From the NCBI RefSeq assembly GCF_014204525.1, contig NZ_JACHLP010000001.1, positions 496,001 through 560,000 of the forward strand: 64,000 nt of DNA, read 5' to 3'. This stretch comes from Roseateles oligotrophus (lineage in GTDB: Bacteria > Pseudomonadota > Gammaproteobacteria > Burkholderiales > Burkholderiaceae_C). Below, one piece after another: positions 44,375 to 54,248 of the stretch (position 1 is the stretch's first letter; every line of letters starts with the position of its first letter). Both the position numbers and the translations under genes were made by a program. The notes under the pieces were generated by a model that ran no database searches, was not told the origin of the DNA, and saw only the letters and a list, made by a program, of their open reading frames with translations.

Positions 44375-46440
44375 GGGGGCGAAGGTAGCACAGGCTTCTT
44401 GGCCACCAGGGTCAGGATGTCATAACTGGCCACCAACTCGCCACGCTGATTCATCACCTGCACGTCCCAGGCCACCACGCCTTGGGGCGGCTGGTCTGGG
44501 CGATTGCCACGGTCGATGCGGCGCTTGCAGGTCAGGCGGGCCTGGATGGTGTCGCCGATGGCCACCGGGTTCACAAAGCGCAAGGTGTCCAGGCCGTAGT
44601 TGGCCAGCACCGGGCCCGGCGCGGGCGAGACAAACAAGCCTGCCGCGGCAGACAGCACGAAATAGCCATGCGCGATGCGCTGGCCGAACTGCGTGTCCTT
44701 GGCCGCCACCTCGTCAAAGTGCATGTAAAAGTAGTCACCCGAGACACCGCCGAAGTTGACGATATCGGCCTCGCTGACCGTGCGGCGATGCGTCAGCAGG
44801 GAGTCGCCGACCTGGATCTCCTCGAAATGCTTGCGGAAAGGATGGACGGCATCCTCCTGCACCTTGGCGCCGCGCTGGTATTCGCCGGTGATGGCGCTGA
44901 GCATGCTGGGGCTGCCCTGCACCGCGCAGCGCTGCAGATAGTGTTTGACCGAGCGTATGCCGCCCAGCTCCTCGCCGCCACCGGCGCGGCCCGGGCCGCC
45001 GTGCTTGAGCTGAGGCAGGGGCGAGCCGTGACCGGTGGACTCCTTGGCGGCGTCGCGGTCCAGCACCAGGATGCGGCCGTGGAAGGCCGCGGCGTGGTAG
45101 ACCGCCTGCGCGGCAATCGCCGGAGTCTTGGTGACGACCGAGCCGACCAGGCTGCCACGGCCCTTGGCCGCCAGGCTCAGGGCCTCGTCCAGCTCCTGGT
45201 AAGGCATCAGGGTGGACACCGGGCCGAAGGCCTCCAGATTGTGGACCTGCTGATTGGCAAAGGGATCGCGACACAGCAGCAAGGTGGGCGCGAAGAAGGC
45301 CCCGGCACTAACGCCCTCACCCACCGGGGCGAAACCGTCCTTGGCGCCGTAAACCACCTCGTTGCCGGCGCTCAGCAAGGCCACGCGCTCGGCCACATCG
45401 GCCTGCTGGGCCAGGGAGGCCAGGGCGCCCATGCGCACGCCGTCCACGGCCGGGTCGCCGACCTTGATCTTGGCCAGGCGGGCGCGCAGCGCCTCGGCCA
45501 CCGCGTCGATATGGCGGGCCGGCACAAAGGCGCGGCGTATGGCCGTGCACTTCTGCCCGGTCTTGGCCGTCATCTCGCGCGCCACTTCCTTGATGAAGAG
45601 CTCGAACTCGGGGTCACCGGCCTCCACATCGGGGGCCAGGATGGCGCAGTTCAGGCTGTCCGCCTCGCCGTTGAAAGGGATGGAGCGGGCCACCAGATTC
45701 TTGTTGACCCGCAGCATGGCGGCGGTGTCGGCCGAGCCGGTGAAGGTGACGACATCGGTCTCCTCCAGCCGGTCCAGCAGATCGCCCGAGCCGCCAACGA
45801 TCAACTGCAGGCTGCCGGCCGGCAGCAGGCCGCTCTCATGGATCAGGCGCACACAGGCCTCGGCCACGAAGGAGGTGGCGGTGGCGGGTTTGACGATGCA
45901 AGGCATACCGGCCAGGAAGCTGGGCGCGAATTTTTCCAGCATGCCCCACATCGGGAAGTTGAAGGCATTGATATGCACCGCCACGCCGCGCTTGGGGGCG
46001 AGGATGTGGGAGCCTATGAACTGCCCCTCCTTGCTCAGCGGGATGGCCGGGCCTTCGTGGAAAACATTGCTGGAGGGCAGCTCGCGCCGGCCCATGCTCG
46101 CATACGCGAACAAGGTGCCGATGCCGCCTTCGATATCGATCCAGTTGTCGCTGCGCGTGCCGCCGGTATGGGCGGAGATGGCGTACAGCCCCTCCTTGCG
46201 TTCCAGCAAAAAGGTGGCCAAGGCCTTCAGGATGGCGGCGCGCTGCTGGAAGTCCAGCTTCAGCAGCGCGGGCAAGGCCTGGCCCCGGGCATAGGCCAGG
46301 CTCTCGCCGAAATCGATCTCGTCCGCATGGGTGAGCGCCACCGCGTGGCCGTTGATGGCGCTGTGCAGGGCACGCGCGGCTTGGGCGCCGACCCAGCGGT
46401 CGGCGATCAGGCTTTGAAGAATGGGAGGGGTGGCGCTCAT
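44371..46440 (-). CDS. paaZ: Bifunctional oxepin-CoA hydrolase / 3-oxo-5,6-dehydrosuberyl-CoA semialdehyde dehydrogenase
   Basis: This 689-residue two-domain enzyme opens the oxepin-CoA ring and oxidises the resulting aldehyde. The N-terminal ALDH domain (about 1-520) has the Cys nucleophile in [12 protein letters not shown] and the Glu in NGEADSLN; the C-terminal MaoC hydratase domain (about 540-689) has [28 protein letters not shown] with the Asp/His pair. The length matches PaaZ. It is on the minus strand between an ABC binding protein (68 bases upstream) and the unrecognised coupled gene. Confidence 0.93.
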   Translation of the reverse strand: MSATPPILQSLIADRWVGAQAARALHSAINGHAVALTHADEIDFGESLAYARGQALPALLKLDFQQRAAILKALATFLLERKEGLYAISAHTGGTRSDNWIDIEGGIGTLFAYASMGRRELPSSNVFHEGPAIPLSKEGQFIGSHILAPKRGVAVHINAFNFPMWGMLEKFAPSFLAGMPCIVKPATATSFVAEACVRLIHESGLLPAGSLQLIVGGSGDLLDRLEETDVVTFTGSADTAAMLRVNKNLVARSIPFNGEADSLNCAILAPDVEAGDPEFELFIKEVAREMTAKTGQKCTAIRRAFVPARHIDAVAEALRARLAKIKVGDPAVDGVRMGALASLAQQADVAERVALLSAGNEVVYGAKDGFAPVGEGVSAGAFFAPTLLLCRDPFANQQVHNLEAFGPVSTLMPYQELDEALSLAAKGRGSLVGSVVTKTPAIAAQAVYHAAAFHGRILVLDRDAAKESTGHGSPLPQLKHGGPGRAGGGEELGGIRSVKHYLQRCAVQGSPSMLSAITGEYQRGAKVQEDAVHPFRKHFEEIQVGDSLLTHRRTVSEADIVNFGGVSGDYFYMHFDEVAAKDTQFGQRIAHGYFVLSAAAGLFVSPAPGPVLANYGLDTLRFVNPVAIGDTIQARLTCKRRIDRGNRPDQPPQGVVAWDVQVMNQRGELVASYDILTLVAKKPVLPSPP

Positions 46441-46508
46441 GGCGGGTCTCTACAAAAGAATAGTTAGGAATTGCGCGGGCGCGCAGCCGCGCTGCGCGCC
46501 CTCAGCAA

Positions 46509-47669
46509 TCAAGGCTGAAATTTCCAGGCGCCTTTTTCGATCTTGACCATCACGCGGGCGCGCTGGTCCAGGCCCAGATGGTCGGTCGGCGACATCGTGA
46601 ACACGCCGTGGGCACCGGGCAGCTCCTTGACGCCCTCCAGCGCATCGCGCAGGGCGGCGCGGAAGGCGGGCGTGCCGGGCTGGGCCTTCTTCAGCGCGAC
46701 GGGCACGGCGGCTTGCAGCAGCAGGCCGGCGTCCCAGGCATGGCCGCCGAAGGTGGACACATTGCCCTTGCCGAAGGCGGCCTCGTACTTGGCCGTGTAG
46801 TCCAGCGCGCTCTTGCGGGCCGGGTGGTCGGCCGGCAGCTGGGTCGCCACCAGCACCGGGCCGGCGGGCAGGAAGGTGCCTTCCACATCCTTGCCGCCCA
46901 CACGCAGGAAGTCGTTATTGGCCACGCCATGGGTCTGGTAGAACTTGCCGGTGTAGCCGCGCTCCTTCAGCGTCTTCTGCGGCAGCACGGCCGGCGTGCC
47001 GGAGCCGCCGATCAAGACCGCATCGGGCTTGGCCGCCAAGACCTTGAGCACCTGGCCGGTGACCGAGGTGTCGGTGCGGTTATAGCGCTCCGAGGCCGCG
47101 ATCTGCACGCCCTTGATGGCGGCGATCTTGCTGAACTCGGCAAACCAGCCTTCGCCGTAGGCATCGGCAAAGCCGATGAAGCCGGCCGTCTTGACCCCGG
47201 CCGCGGCCATGTGCTGGACGATGGCCAGGGCCATCATGATGTCGTTCTGCGGGGTCTTGAAGACCCAGCGCTTCTTGTTGTCCACCGGCTCGACGATGCG
47301 GGCCGAGGCCGCCATGGAGATCATCGGCGTGCTGCCCTCCACCACGGCATCGATCATGGCCAGGGAATTGGGCGTCACGGTGGAACCGATGACCACATCG
47401 ACCTTGTGCTCGCTGATCAGCTTACGGGTGTTGGAGACGGCGGCCGTGGTGTCCGAGGCATCGTCCAGCACGATGTAATTGATCTTCTGCCCCGCGATGG
47501 TGCTGGGCATCAGGCCTATGGTGTTCTTCTCGGGGATGCCCAGCGAGGCGGCCGGGCCGGTGGCCGAGACGGTCACGCCCACATTGATATCGGCCCGGGC
47601 CGCGGCCACCAGGCTGGCGCCCAGGGCCAAAACCAGCAAAGACTTCTTCGTCAAGTTCTTGAGTTTCAT
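46509..47669 (-). CDS. Branched-chain-amino-acid-type ABC transporter substrate-binding protein
   Basis: This 386-residue periplasmic protein has a signal peptide (KKSLLVLALGASLVAAARA) and the LivJ-type fold: INVGVTVSATGPAASLGIPEKNTIGL, SEHKVDVVIGSTVTPNS, AYGEGWFAEFSKIA. The start at 47669 (MKLKN) has AGGAGA 9 bases upstream. It lies in the paa cluster without permease or ATPase genes, so it may bind phenylacetate or a related aromatic acid and use transporter parts encoded elsewhere. Confidence 0.87.
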   Translation of the reverse strand: MKLKNLTKKSLLVLALGASLVAAARADINVGVTVSATGPAASLGIPEKNTIGLMPSTIAGQKINYIVLDDASDTTAAVSNTRKLISEHKVDVVIGSTVTPNSLAMIDAVVEGSTPMISMAASARIVEPVDNKKRWVFKTPQNDIMMALAIVQHMAAAGVKTAGFIGFADAYGEGWFAEFSKIAAIKGVQIAASERYNRTDTSVTGQVLKVLAAKPDAVLIGGSGTPAVLPQKTLKERGYTGKFYQTHGVANNDFLRVGGKDVEGTFLPAGPVLVATQLPADHPARKSALDYTAKYEAAFGKGNVSTFGGHAWDAGLLLQAAVPVALKKAQPGTPAFRAALRDALEGVKELPGAHGVFTMSPTDHLGLDQRARVMVKIEKGAWKFQP

Positions 47670-47777
47670 TGCGCTTGTCTCCTGTCTAGAAATATTGAAT
47701 TCACTAAGCAACCGACTGACTGACCCAATAAATACCGGCGGCCCGAAAATCCTGCCGCCGCCCCTGATCTTGAAGCC

Positions 47778-48440
47778 TCAAGCCTTCTGCAAGCTTGCTG
47801 CTGCGGCAGCCCTGGGCCGGGCCTTGCGCGCCGGGCTCGCAGCCTGGGCGCTCACGGCGCCGAGGCCGCCAAAAAACAAATCGGCCACCATGGGCGCCAT
47901 ATCCTCGTAACTCAGATCACCATCGGGCTTGAGCCAGGTGAAGGTCCAGTTGATCATGCCGAACAAGAGCATGGTCAGGGGCTTGTGCAGCTTGGCCGCC
48001 TGCAGCTCGGGCCGCAGGGTCGCCACCGCGTCGGCAAAAGCACCCACCACCTGGCGTTCGATCAGCAGCAGGCGCTGCTGATGGGCCTCGCCCAGGAACT
48101 TCACATCCTCGGTCAGCACCCGGTGCTGGTTCTGCGCCTCGCCATAACTCTGCACAAAGCGATTGATCAAGGCCCGCAGATGGGCCTCGGGTGCCAGCTG
48201 CTGCGCCTTCACCTCGTCCACCAGACGCGCCAGGCCTTGCACATGGGTCTCGCAGATCTGGGCCAGCAGTTCCTGCTTGTCCTTCACATAGTGGTAGAGC
48301 GTGGGCTTGGAGACCTCACAGGCCTCGGCCACCGCATTCATCGAGGTGCCGGCATAGCCCTGGTGGGCGAACAGGCGCGCCGCGGCGGCCAGAATTTCTT
48401 CTCGCTGATTTTCGAATCCCGGGGCGCGTCCTCTGGCCAT
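47778..48440 (-). CDS. paaR: TetR-family regulator of phenylacetate genes
   Basis: This 220-residue regulator has a TetR helix-turn-helix: REEILAAAARLFAHQGYAGTSMNAVAEACEVSKPTLYHYVKDKQELL (about 10-55). The C-terminal ligand domain is of the type seen in betaproteobacterial PaaR. By analogy it binds phenylacetyl-CoA and releases operators like the palindrome at 55117-55130. Start 48440 (MARGRAP) avoids running into the foldback repeat. Confidence 0.82.
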   Translation of the reverse strand: MARGRAPGFENQREEILAAAARLFAHQGYAGTSMNAVAEACEVSKPTLYHYVKDKQELLAQICETHVQGLARLVDEVKAQQLAPEAHLRALINRFVQSYGEAQNQHRVLTEDVKFLGEAHQQRLLLIERQVVGAFADAVATLRPELQAAKLHKPLTMLLFGMINWTFTWLKPDGDLSYEDMAPMVADLFFGGLGAVSAQAASPARKARPRAAAAASLQKA

Positions 48441-48490
48441 GCTGTTCTTTTCTCGTCGTTTGCTGATGGGCCGCCAGTGTGCCCCAAGCT

Positions 48491-48657
48491 TAAGGCAACG
48501 CTGAACAAGTCCCTCGTGCGCAGCGCATCCTCGCTTCGGGCGTCCAACGGCGTTGCAAATCCTCGCCATAGCTGGGGCTATGGCTGCGGTTTGCGCCTTG
48601 TTGGCCATCCCGAATCGAGGCTCGCCGCATCACGGGGACTTATTCAGCGTTGCCTTA
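48491..48657. repeat. 167-bp foldback (MITE/REP-like) element, copy 2
   Basis: The ends are TAAGGCAACGCTGAACAAG and, read on the minus strand, TAAGGCAACGCTGAATAAG. The element folds back over its length, and its tip is ATAGC-TGGG-GCTAT. The inner arms CGGCGTTGCAAATCCTCGCC and GGCTGCGGTTTGCGCCTTG equal those of copy 1 at 22813-22978. Its first three end bases form the paaE stop codon. No ORF is credible in it. Confidence 0.85.
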
Positions 48658-49737
48658 GCGTTCGTCGAAAGAGATGACCACGCGCGGCGTCAAGGCATGG
48701 GCCTGGCAGCTGAGGATGAAGCCGGCCGCCAGCTCGTGCTTGTCCAGCGCGAAGTTCTTGTCCATGCGCACCTCGCCTTCCAGCAGCTTGCAGCGGCAGG
48801 TCGAGCAGACCCCGCTCTTGCAGGAAAAAGGCACGTCCATGCCGGCGCGGGCGGCGGCGTCCAGCAGGCTGGCGTCCTGCTTGGTGAACTCGATCTCGCG
48901 GCTGATGCCGTCGCGTATCACTTTCACCTTGGCCGCATCGGCATCGCCCGCCAGCACCGCATGGGGCGCGGGCTTGCCGCTCTGCATCTCGGGCGTGCCG
49001 AAACGTTCGACATGGATGCGATCCTCGGCCAGGCCGGCCCCGCGCAAGGCCTGCTCCACCGCCTCATTCATCTCGAAGGGGCCGCAGACGAAGGCATGGG
49101 CTATGCCGGCCACGGGCAGGACGCTGCGCAGGAATTCGCCGATCTTGGCCTGGTCCAGGCGGCCGGCCAGCAGGGGCGAATCGACCTGCTCGCGCGAGAA
49201 CACATGGTGCAGGGACAGGCGCGTCATGTACTGATTCTTCAGGTCCTCGATCTCTTCCTTGAACATGGTCGAGGCCGGGCGGCGATTGCCGTAGATCAGC
49301 GTAAATCGGCTCTTAGGCTCGCGCGCCAACACCGACTTCATGATGGACAGGATGGGCGTGATGCCCGAGCCCGCCGCAATGCCCACATAATGCCGCTCGC
49401 TGGCGGGCTCCAGGGCCACCGGGCAAAAACGGCCCTGGGGCGGATAGCTCTCGATCACATCGCCGGCCTTGAGCGCACCATGAACCCAGCTGGAGAAGGC
49501 GCCGCCTTCGACCTTGCGCACACCGACACGCAGCTCGCCATCGTCCACACCGGCGCAGATGGAATAGGAGCGGCGCAGATCCTGGCCGCCCACTTCGTGG
49601 CGCAGGGTCAGGTATTGCCCCTGGGTAAAGCGGAAGGCCTCGCGCTGTTCGGCCGGGACCTCGAAGCTGACGACGACGCTCTCGTCGGTATCCGCCGTCA
49701 CAGCCTTAACGGTCAGGGGATGGAAATGCAGACTCAT
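48655..49737 (-). CDS. paaE: Phenylacetyl-CoA epoxidase reductase subunit PaaE
   Basis: This 360-residue protein passes electrons from NADPH to PaaABC. Order: FAD-binding ferredoxin-reductase domain (LRRSYSICAG), NAD domain (GIAAGSGITPILSIMK, FVCGPFEMNEAV), then a plant-type [2Fe-2S] domain with CKSGVCSTCRCK and a last Cys in LSCQAHAL. Start 49737 (MSLHFHPL). It follows paaD by 16 bases. Its stop codon lies in the end of the repeat element. Confidence 0.95.
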   Translation of the reverse strand: MSLHFHPLTVKAVTADTDESVVVSFEVPAEQREAFRFTQGQYLTLRHEVGGQDLRRSYSICAGVDDGELRVGVRKVEGGAFSSWVHGALKAGDVIESYPPQGRFCPVALEPASERHYVGIAAGSGITPILSIMKSVLAREPKSRFTLIYGNRRPASTMFKEEIEDLKNQYMTRLSLHHVFSREQVDSPLLAGRLDQAKIGEFLRSVLPVAGIAHAFVCGPFEMNEAVEQALRGAGLAEDRIHVERFGTPEMQSGKPAPHAVLAGDADAAKVKVIRDGISREIEFTKQDASLLDAAARAGMDVPFSCKSGVCSTCRCKLLEGEVRMDKNFALDKHELAAGFILSCQAHALTPRVVISFDER

Positions 49738-49753
49738 GAAAGCGCCTGTTCTC

Positions 49754-50275
49754 TTAAATGGGTTTGAAATATTCAAAGGGCTCGCGGCAGGCCAGGCAGC
49801 GGTACAGCGCCTTGCAGGCCGTGGAGCCAAAGGCCGAGAGCTTCTCGGTGTTCGCGCTGCCGCAGCGCGGGCAGGCCAGCTTGCTCAATGACGCGCGGTG
49901 CACCAGACGGATGGGCTGGGCGCCGCTGTCCAGCACTCGGCCGGGTGGCGCGATGCCATAGGCGCGCAGCTTCTCGCGGCCGGCCTCGCTGATCCAGTCC
50001 GTCGTCCAGGCCGGTGCTCTTTGCAGAATCACCTCGACCGTGCCGAAGCGTGCCAGGGCGGCGCGCACATCGTCCTGGATCAGCTCGGTGGCCGGGCAGC
50101 CGCTGTAAGTGGGCGTCAGCACCACCTCCAGGCCGCCCGCGGTTTCGCGCAGGTCCCGCACAATGCCCAACTCCCACAGCGAGATCACCGGCACCTCGGG
50201 GTCGGGGATCTGGCGCAAGACCTCCCAGGCCGCTTCCAGGCGGCCGCAGGCGGACGAGGACGGCTGGGGGTTCAT
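49754..50275 (-). CDS. paaD: Phenylacetyl-CoA epoxidase accessory protein PaaD
   Basis: This 173-residue MIP18/DUF59-type protein is needed for assembly of the epoxidase, probably of its Fe-S or iron centre. N-terminal DUF59 block IPDPEVPVISLWELGIVRDL and YSGCPATELI; C-terminal zinc ribbon CPRCGSANTEKLSAFGSTACKALYRCLAC. ATG 50275 shares bases with the paaC stop (TGATG); a GTG 6 bases upstream is less likely. Confidence 0.93.
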   Translation of the reverse strand: MNPQPSSSACGRLEAAWEVLRQIPDPEVPVISLWELGIVRDLRETAGGLEVVLTPTYSGCPATELIQDDVRAALARFGTVEVILQRAPAWTTDWISEAGREKLRAYGIAPPGRVLDSGAQPIRLVHRASLSKLACPRCGSANTEKLSAFGSTACKALYRCLACREPFEYFKPI

Positions 50276-51075
50276 CACCACTTGCCGCCCGGGTAAGCGC
50301 GCTGCAGATACTGCATCTCGGCCAGCAGATGGCCCATATGCTCGCTATGTATGCCCAGCCGACCCGAGGGCACGTAGGCGCTGGGCTTAGGCAAGGACAA
50401 GCCGGCCTCGGCCAGGATCTCGTTCATCTGCGCCTGCCACTGCGGCTGCAACGTTGACCATTGCGGGCCCAGGCCCTGGGCCGCGGCGGCGGCGCTGACG
50501 GCGTCGTCGGCAAACAGCTCGTTGAAATAAGGCCAGAGCAGGGCCAGGGCCGCGCGCATCCTGGCGGCGGACTCGTCCGTGCCGTCGCCCAGGCGCACGA
50601 CCCAGTCGGCGGCGTGCTGCTGGTGGTAACGCGCTTCCTTGACGGCCTTGGCGGCGATGGCGGCCACCTCGGCATCGCTGGAGCTTTGCAGCTCATGCCA
50701 CAGCAGCTGCAGCCAGGTGGCCACGGCGAAATTGCGCAGCTGGGTCAGGGCGAAATCGCCCGGCTGGCTGTTGCCGCTGGCACTGTTCGGCAGCTCCATC
50801 AGCACGGGGTTGAAGTACTGTCGCTCATCGCGCAGAAAGGCCAGTTGGTCCTCGTCATGGCCCTGGCCGTCCAGCTGGCCGGCACGGGTCAGCAGACCGC
50901 GCGCCTGGCCCACCAGGTCCAGCGCCATGTTTGAGAGCGCCAGGTCTTCTTCAAGAATCGGCCCGTGGCCGCACCACTCGCCCAGGCGCTGGGAGAGGAT
51001 CAGGCAGGCATCGGCCACGCGCAGCAGGTAGTGAACATCGGCCTTGTTGCCGACTTTGATCGAAGCGGTAGACAT
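50275..51075 (-). CDS. paaC: Phenylacetyl-CoA epoxidase structural subunit PaaC
   Basis: This 266-residue ferritin-like subunit forms the PaaAC heterodimer and lacks the catalytic di-iron site. Signals: LLRVADACLILSQRLGEWCGHGPILEEDLALSNMALDLVGQAR, ERQYFNPVLMELPN, WVVRLGDGT. ATG 51075 has GGAAG upstream. It follows paaB by 14 bases. Confidence 0.95.
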   Translation of the reverse strand: MSTASIKVGNKADVHYLLRVADACLILSQRLGEWCGHGPILEEDLALSNMALDLVGQARGLLTRAGQLDGQGHDEDQLAFLRDERQYFNPVLMELPNSASGNSQPGDFALTQLRNFAVATWLQLLWHELQSSSDAEVAAIAAKAVKEARYHQQHAADWVVRLGDGTDESAARMRAALALLWPYFNELFADDAVSAAAAAQGLGPQWSTLQPQWQAQMNEILAEAGLSLPKPSAYVPSGRLGIHSEHMGHLLAEMQYLQRAYPGGKW

Positions 51076-51089
51076 AGACAGGCTTCCGA

Positions 51090-51404
51090 TCACATATGGT
51101 TCACGGACTCGGGGAGCTCGTAGAACGTGGGGTGGCGGTAGACCTTGTCTTCCATGGGGTCGAAGTACATGCCCTTCTCACCCGGGTCCGAGGCCACGAT
51201 CTGGCTGGACAGAACGACCCAGATGCTGCTGCCTTCCTGGCGGCGGGTGTAGACCTCACGCGCCATCTGCACGGCCATCTTGGCGTCGGGGGCGTGCAGG
51301 CTGCCGCAATGCTTGTGGTCCAGGCCGGCCTTGCTGCGCACAAACACCTCCCACAAAGGCCATTCGTTCTGGGTGCTGGGCAGGGTTTTGGGGCTATCGC
51401 TCAT
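51090..51404 (-). CDS. paaB: Phenylacetyl-CoA epoxidase subunit PaaB
   Basis: This 104-residue protein is a full match to PaaB: EWPLWEVFVRSKAGLDHKHCGSLHAPDAKMAVQMAREVYTRRQEGSSIWVVLSSQIVASDP. PaaB is needed for electron transfer and complex formation. It sits 18 bases after paaA. Confidence 0.95.
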   Translation of the reverse strand: MSDSPKTLPSTQNEWPLWEVFVRSKAGLDHKHCGSLHAPDAKMAVQMAREVYTRRQEGSSIWVVLSSQIVASDPGEKGMYFDPMEDKVYRHPTFYELPESVNHM

Positions 51405-51422
51405 GATGTTTCTTTCCTTGGC

Positions 51423-52424
51423 TTAGGCCGCTTGGGGCCGGGTCGCTTGTTTCTTGGCATGGGCCAGGGCGGCTTCGCGCACCCAGGCGCCTTCGTCCCA
51501 GGCCTTGACGCGGGCGGCCAGGCGCTCGCGGTTGCAGGGGCCGTCGCCGCCCACCACGCGCCAGAACTCGGCCCAATCGATGGCGCCGAAGTCATAACTC
51601 TCACGCTCGGCGTTCCAGCGCAGTGCCGGGTCCGGCACCGTGATGCCCAGCAGTTCGGCCTGGGGAATGGTGGCGTCCACGAACTTCTGGCGCAAATCGT
51701 CGTTGGAGATGCGCTTGATGCCCCAGCGCATGCTTTGCTCGGAGTTGGGCGAATCCTTGTCGGCCGGGCCGAACATCATCAGCGAGGGCCACCACCAGCG
51801 GTTCACCGCGTCCTGCACCATGGCTTTTTGCTCGGGCGTGCCGTCCCGCATCATCACCAGCAAGGACTCATAACCCTGACGTTGGTGGAAGCTTTCTTCG
51901 CGGCAGACGCGGATCATGGCGCGGGCATAGGGGGCGTAGGAGCAGCGGCACAGCGGCACCTGGTTCATGATGGCCGCGCCGTCGACCAGCCAGCCGATCA
52001 CGCCGATATCGGCCCAGCTCAGCGTGGGGTAGTTGAAGATGGAGCTGTACTTGGCTTTACCGCTGTGCAGGGCGTCCAGCATCTGGTCGCGGCTGGTGCC
52101 CAGGGTCTCGGCGGCGGAATAGAGGTAGAGGCCGTGGCCGCCCTCGTCCTGCACCTTGGCCAGCAGGATGGCCTTGCGCTTGAGCGTGGGCGCGCGGGTG
52201 ATCCAGTTGCCCTCGGGCAGCATGCCGACGATCTCGGAATGCGCATGCTGGCTGATCTGGCGCACCAGGGTCTTGCGGTAATGCTCGGGCATCCAGTCTT
52301 TGGCTTCGATGAAGTCGCCGGCATCGATGCGGGCTTCGAAGGCGGCTTCCTTGTGGGCTTGCTCGGCGCTCTTGACCTTGGCGGCCACATCTTGTGGGCC
52401 GACGCTCATGGCTTGGGTGTACAT
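51423..52424 (-). CDS. paaA: Phenylacetyl-CoA epoxidase catalytic subunit PaaA
   Basis: This 333-residue ferritin-like di-iron oxygenase inserts oxygen into phenylacetyl-CoA. Carboxylate and His ligands lie in the [15 protein letters not shown] region, [13 protein letters not shown] and [13 protein letters not shown] blocks. Length and motifs are intact. It follows paaK by 21 bases. Confidence 0.96.
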   Translation of the reverse strand: MYTQAMSVGPQDVAAKVKSAEQAHKEAAFEARIDAGDFIEAKDWMPEHYRKTLVRQISQHAHSEIVGMLPEGNWITRAPTLKRKAILLAKVQDEGGHGLYLYSAAETLGTSRDQMLDALHSGKAKYSSIFNYPTLSWADIGVIGWLVDGAAIMNQVPLCRCSYAPYARAMIRVCREESFHQRQGYESLLVMMRDGTPEQKAMVQDAVNRWWWPSLMMFGPADKDSPNSEQSMRWGIKRISNDDLRQKFVDATIPQAELLGITVPDPALRWNAERESYDFGAIDWAEFWRVVGGDGPCNRERLAARVKAWDEGAWVREAALAHAKKQATRPQAA

Positions 52425-52445
52425 GACTGCTCCGTTTGAAAATTC

Positions 52446-53756
52446 TTAGCGTGGACGCTGATCCACGACGCGGCGGGCCTTGCCCACCAGGGTGCGCTCG
52501 ATGGAGTCGGGCGCGCCGATCTCGACCCGGGTGGACACGCCCACCAGGGTCTTGATGCGGTGCTGCAAGGACTTGGCGATGGCCCCCACATCGGCCTGAC
52601 CGACCGCCACCTGCTGCAGCTCGCAGCGCACGACCACCGCATCCAGCGGGCCCTCGCGCGAGACCACGATCTGGTACTGGCCCGAGAGCTGCGGCTCCTG
52701 CAGCACCAGCTCCTCGATCTGGGTGGGGAATAGATTGACGCCGCGGATGATCAGCATGTCATCGCTGCGGCCGACGATCTTGCCCATGCGCCGCATGCTG
52801 CGCGACGTAGGCGGCAGCAGGCGCGTCAGGTCGCGGGTGCGGTAGCGGATGATGGGCAGGGCCTCCTTGCTCAGCGAGGTGAAGACCAGCTCGCCCTCCT
52901 CACCGTCGGGCAGCACCTCGCCGGTTTCGGGGTTGATGATCTCGGGGTAGAAATGGTCTTCCCAGATCACCGGGCCGTCCTTGCTCTCCACGCATTCGCT
53001 GGCCACGCCGGGGCCCATCACCTCGGAGAGGCCGTAGATGTCCACCGCATCGATGCCGGCCTTGCCCTCGATATCACGCCGCATGGCCTCGGTCCAGGGC
53101 TCGGCGCCGAAGATGCCTATCTTCAGGCTGGACTCACGCGCGTCCAGGCCCTGGCGGGCGAACTCCTCGATGATCACCTGCATATAGCTGGGCGTGACCA
53201 TGATGATCTTGGGCTTGAAGTCCTGGATCAGCTGCACCTGCTTCTCGGTCTGGCCGCCCGACATGGGAATCACCGTACAACCCAGGCGTTCGGCACCGTA
53301 GTGCGCGCCCAGGCCGCCGGTGAAGAGGCCATAGCCGTAGGCGATGTGGATGATGTCGCCGGCCCGGCCACCGGCGGCGCGGATGGAGCGCGCCACCAGG
53401 TTCGCCCAGGTGTCGATGTCCTTGGCCGTGTAGCCCACGACGGTGGGCTTGCCGGTGGTGCCCGAGGACGCATGGATGCGCGCGACCTGGTTTTGCGGCA
53501 CGGCGAACAGGCCGAAGGGGTAGTTGTCGCGCAGGTCGGTCTTGCTGGTGAAGGGGAAATGGCGCAGATCGGCCAGGCTCTTCAGGTCGCTGGGGTGCAC
53601 GCCCTTGGCGTCGAAAGCGGCCTTGTAATGCGGCACATTCTCGTAGGCATGGTTCAGGGTCCAGCGCAGGCGCTGCAGCTGCAGGGCTTGCAGCTCGTCA
53701 GGGCTGGCGGTCTCGATGGCCTCAAGCTCACCGGGGGCAGGAATCTTCGCGCTCAT
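52446..53756 (-). CDS. paaK: Phenylacetate-CoA ligase
   Basis: This 436-residue AMP-forming ligase starts the pathway by making phenylacetyl-CoA. Signals: HASSGTTGKPTVVGYT (P-loop-like), GYGLFTGGLGAHYGAERLGCTVIP, DIYGLSEVMGPGVA, YRTRDLTRLL, and GRSDDMLIIRGVNLFPTQIEE. The ATG at 53756 (MSAKIPAPG) is chosen; longer frames extend into paaI. Confidence 0.96.
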   Translation of the reverse strand: MSAKIPAPGELEAIETASPDELQALQLQRLRWTLNHAYENVPHYKAAFDAKGVHPSDLKSLADLRHFPFTSKTDLRDNYPFGLFAVPQNQVARIHASSGTTGKPTVVGYTAKDIDTWANLVARSIRAAGGRAGDIIHIAYGYGLFTGGLGAHYGAERLGCTVIPMSGGQTEKQVQLIQDFKPKIIMVTPSYMQVIIEEFARQGLDARESSLKIGIFGAEPWTEAMRRDIEGKAGIDAVDIYGLSEVMGPGVASECVESKDGPVIWEDHFYPEIINPETGEVLPDGEEGELVFTSLSKEALPIIRYRTRDLTRLLPPTSRSMRRMGKIVGRSDDMLIIRGVNLFPTQIEELVLQEPQLSGQYQIVVSREGPLDAVVVRCELQQVAVGQADVGAIAKSLQHRIKTLVGVSTRVEIGAPDSIERTLVGKARRVVDQRPR

Positions 53757-53769
53757 ATGCAAGGGGTCC

Positions 53770-54234
53770 TCAGACGGCCGGATCGGCGGTTTCAGCGGCA
53801 GGCAGGGGCAAGAGCACCACGGGCTTGCCCTTGATGCGATAGGACTTGCCGCGGAACACGGCCACCAGCTCATCGACTTGGTTGGTGATGGTGATGTCGT
53901 AGACGCCGGTACGTCCGGCCAGCGACACCTCGTGGGCAACGGCTTTGAGCCGATCTCCCAAGCGGGACGGTGCCACGATGTCAATGGCAAAGCCCGAGGC
54001 CACCGTCAACTCGTTGTAGGAGTTGCAGGCGAAGGCAAAGGCCGAGTCGGCCAATGTGGTGATGAAGCCGCCGTGGCAGATGTCGAAGCCATTGAGCATG
54101 GGCTCGGTCACCGTCATGGCCAGGGTGGCCGAGCCGGGCGCGATGGCCAGGATCTCCATGCCCAGGCCCTTGGACGCGCGGTCGTTGGCAAACATGCCGT
54201 CCCTGACCGCTTCGGCAATCTCTTGTGCATTCAT
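53770..54234 (-). CDS. paaI: Hydroxyphenylacetyl-CoA thioesterase PaaI
   Basis: This 154-residue hotdog-fold thioesterase releases CoA from dead-end ring-hydroxylated intermediates. NGFDICHGGFITTLADSAFAFACNSYNE carries the active-site region. It sits 14 bases after paaG and 13 before paaK. Confidence 0.92.
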   Translation of the reverse strand: MNAQEIAEAVRDGMFANDRASKGLGMEILAIAPGSATLAMTVTEPMLNGFDICHGGFITTLADSAFAFACNSYNELTVASGFAIDIVAPSRLGDRLKAVAHEVSLAGRTGVYDITITNQVDELVAVFRGKSYRIKGKPVVLLPLPAAETADPAV

Positions 54235-54248
54235 GGCTCTGGCCTCGC

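Noticed and set aside
44482-46467. Long plus-strand open frame across paaZ
   Set aside because: It is antisense to a complete, well conserved enzyme and has His/Gly/Gln-rich composition typical of shadow frames.
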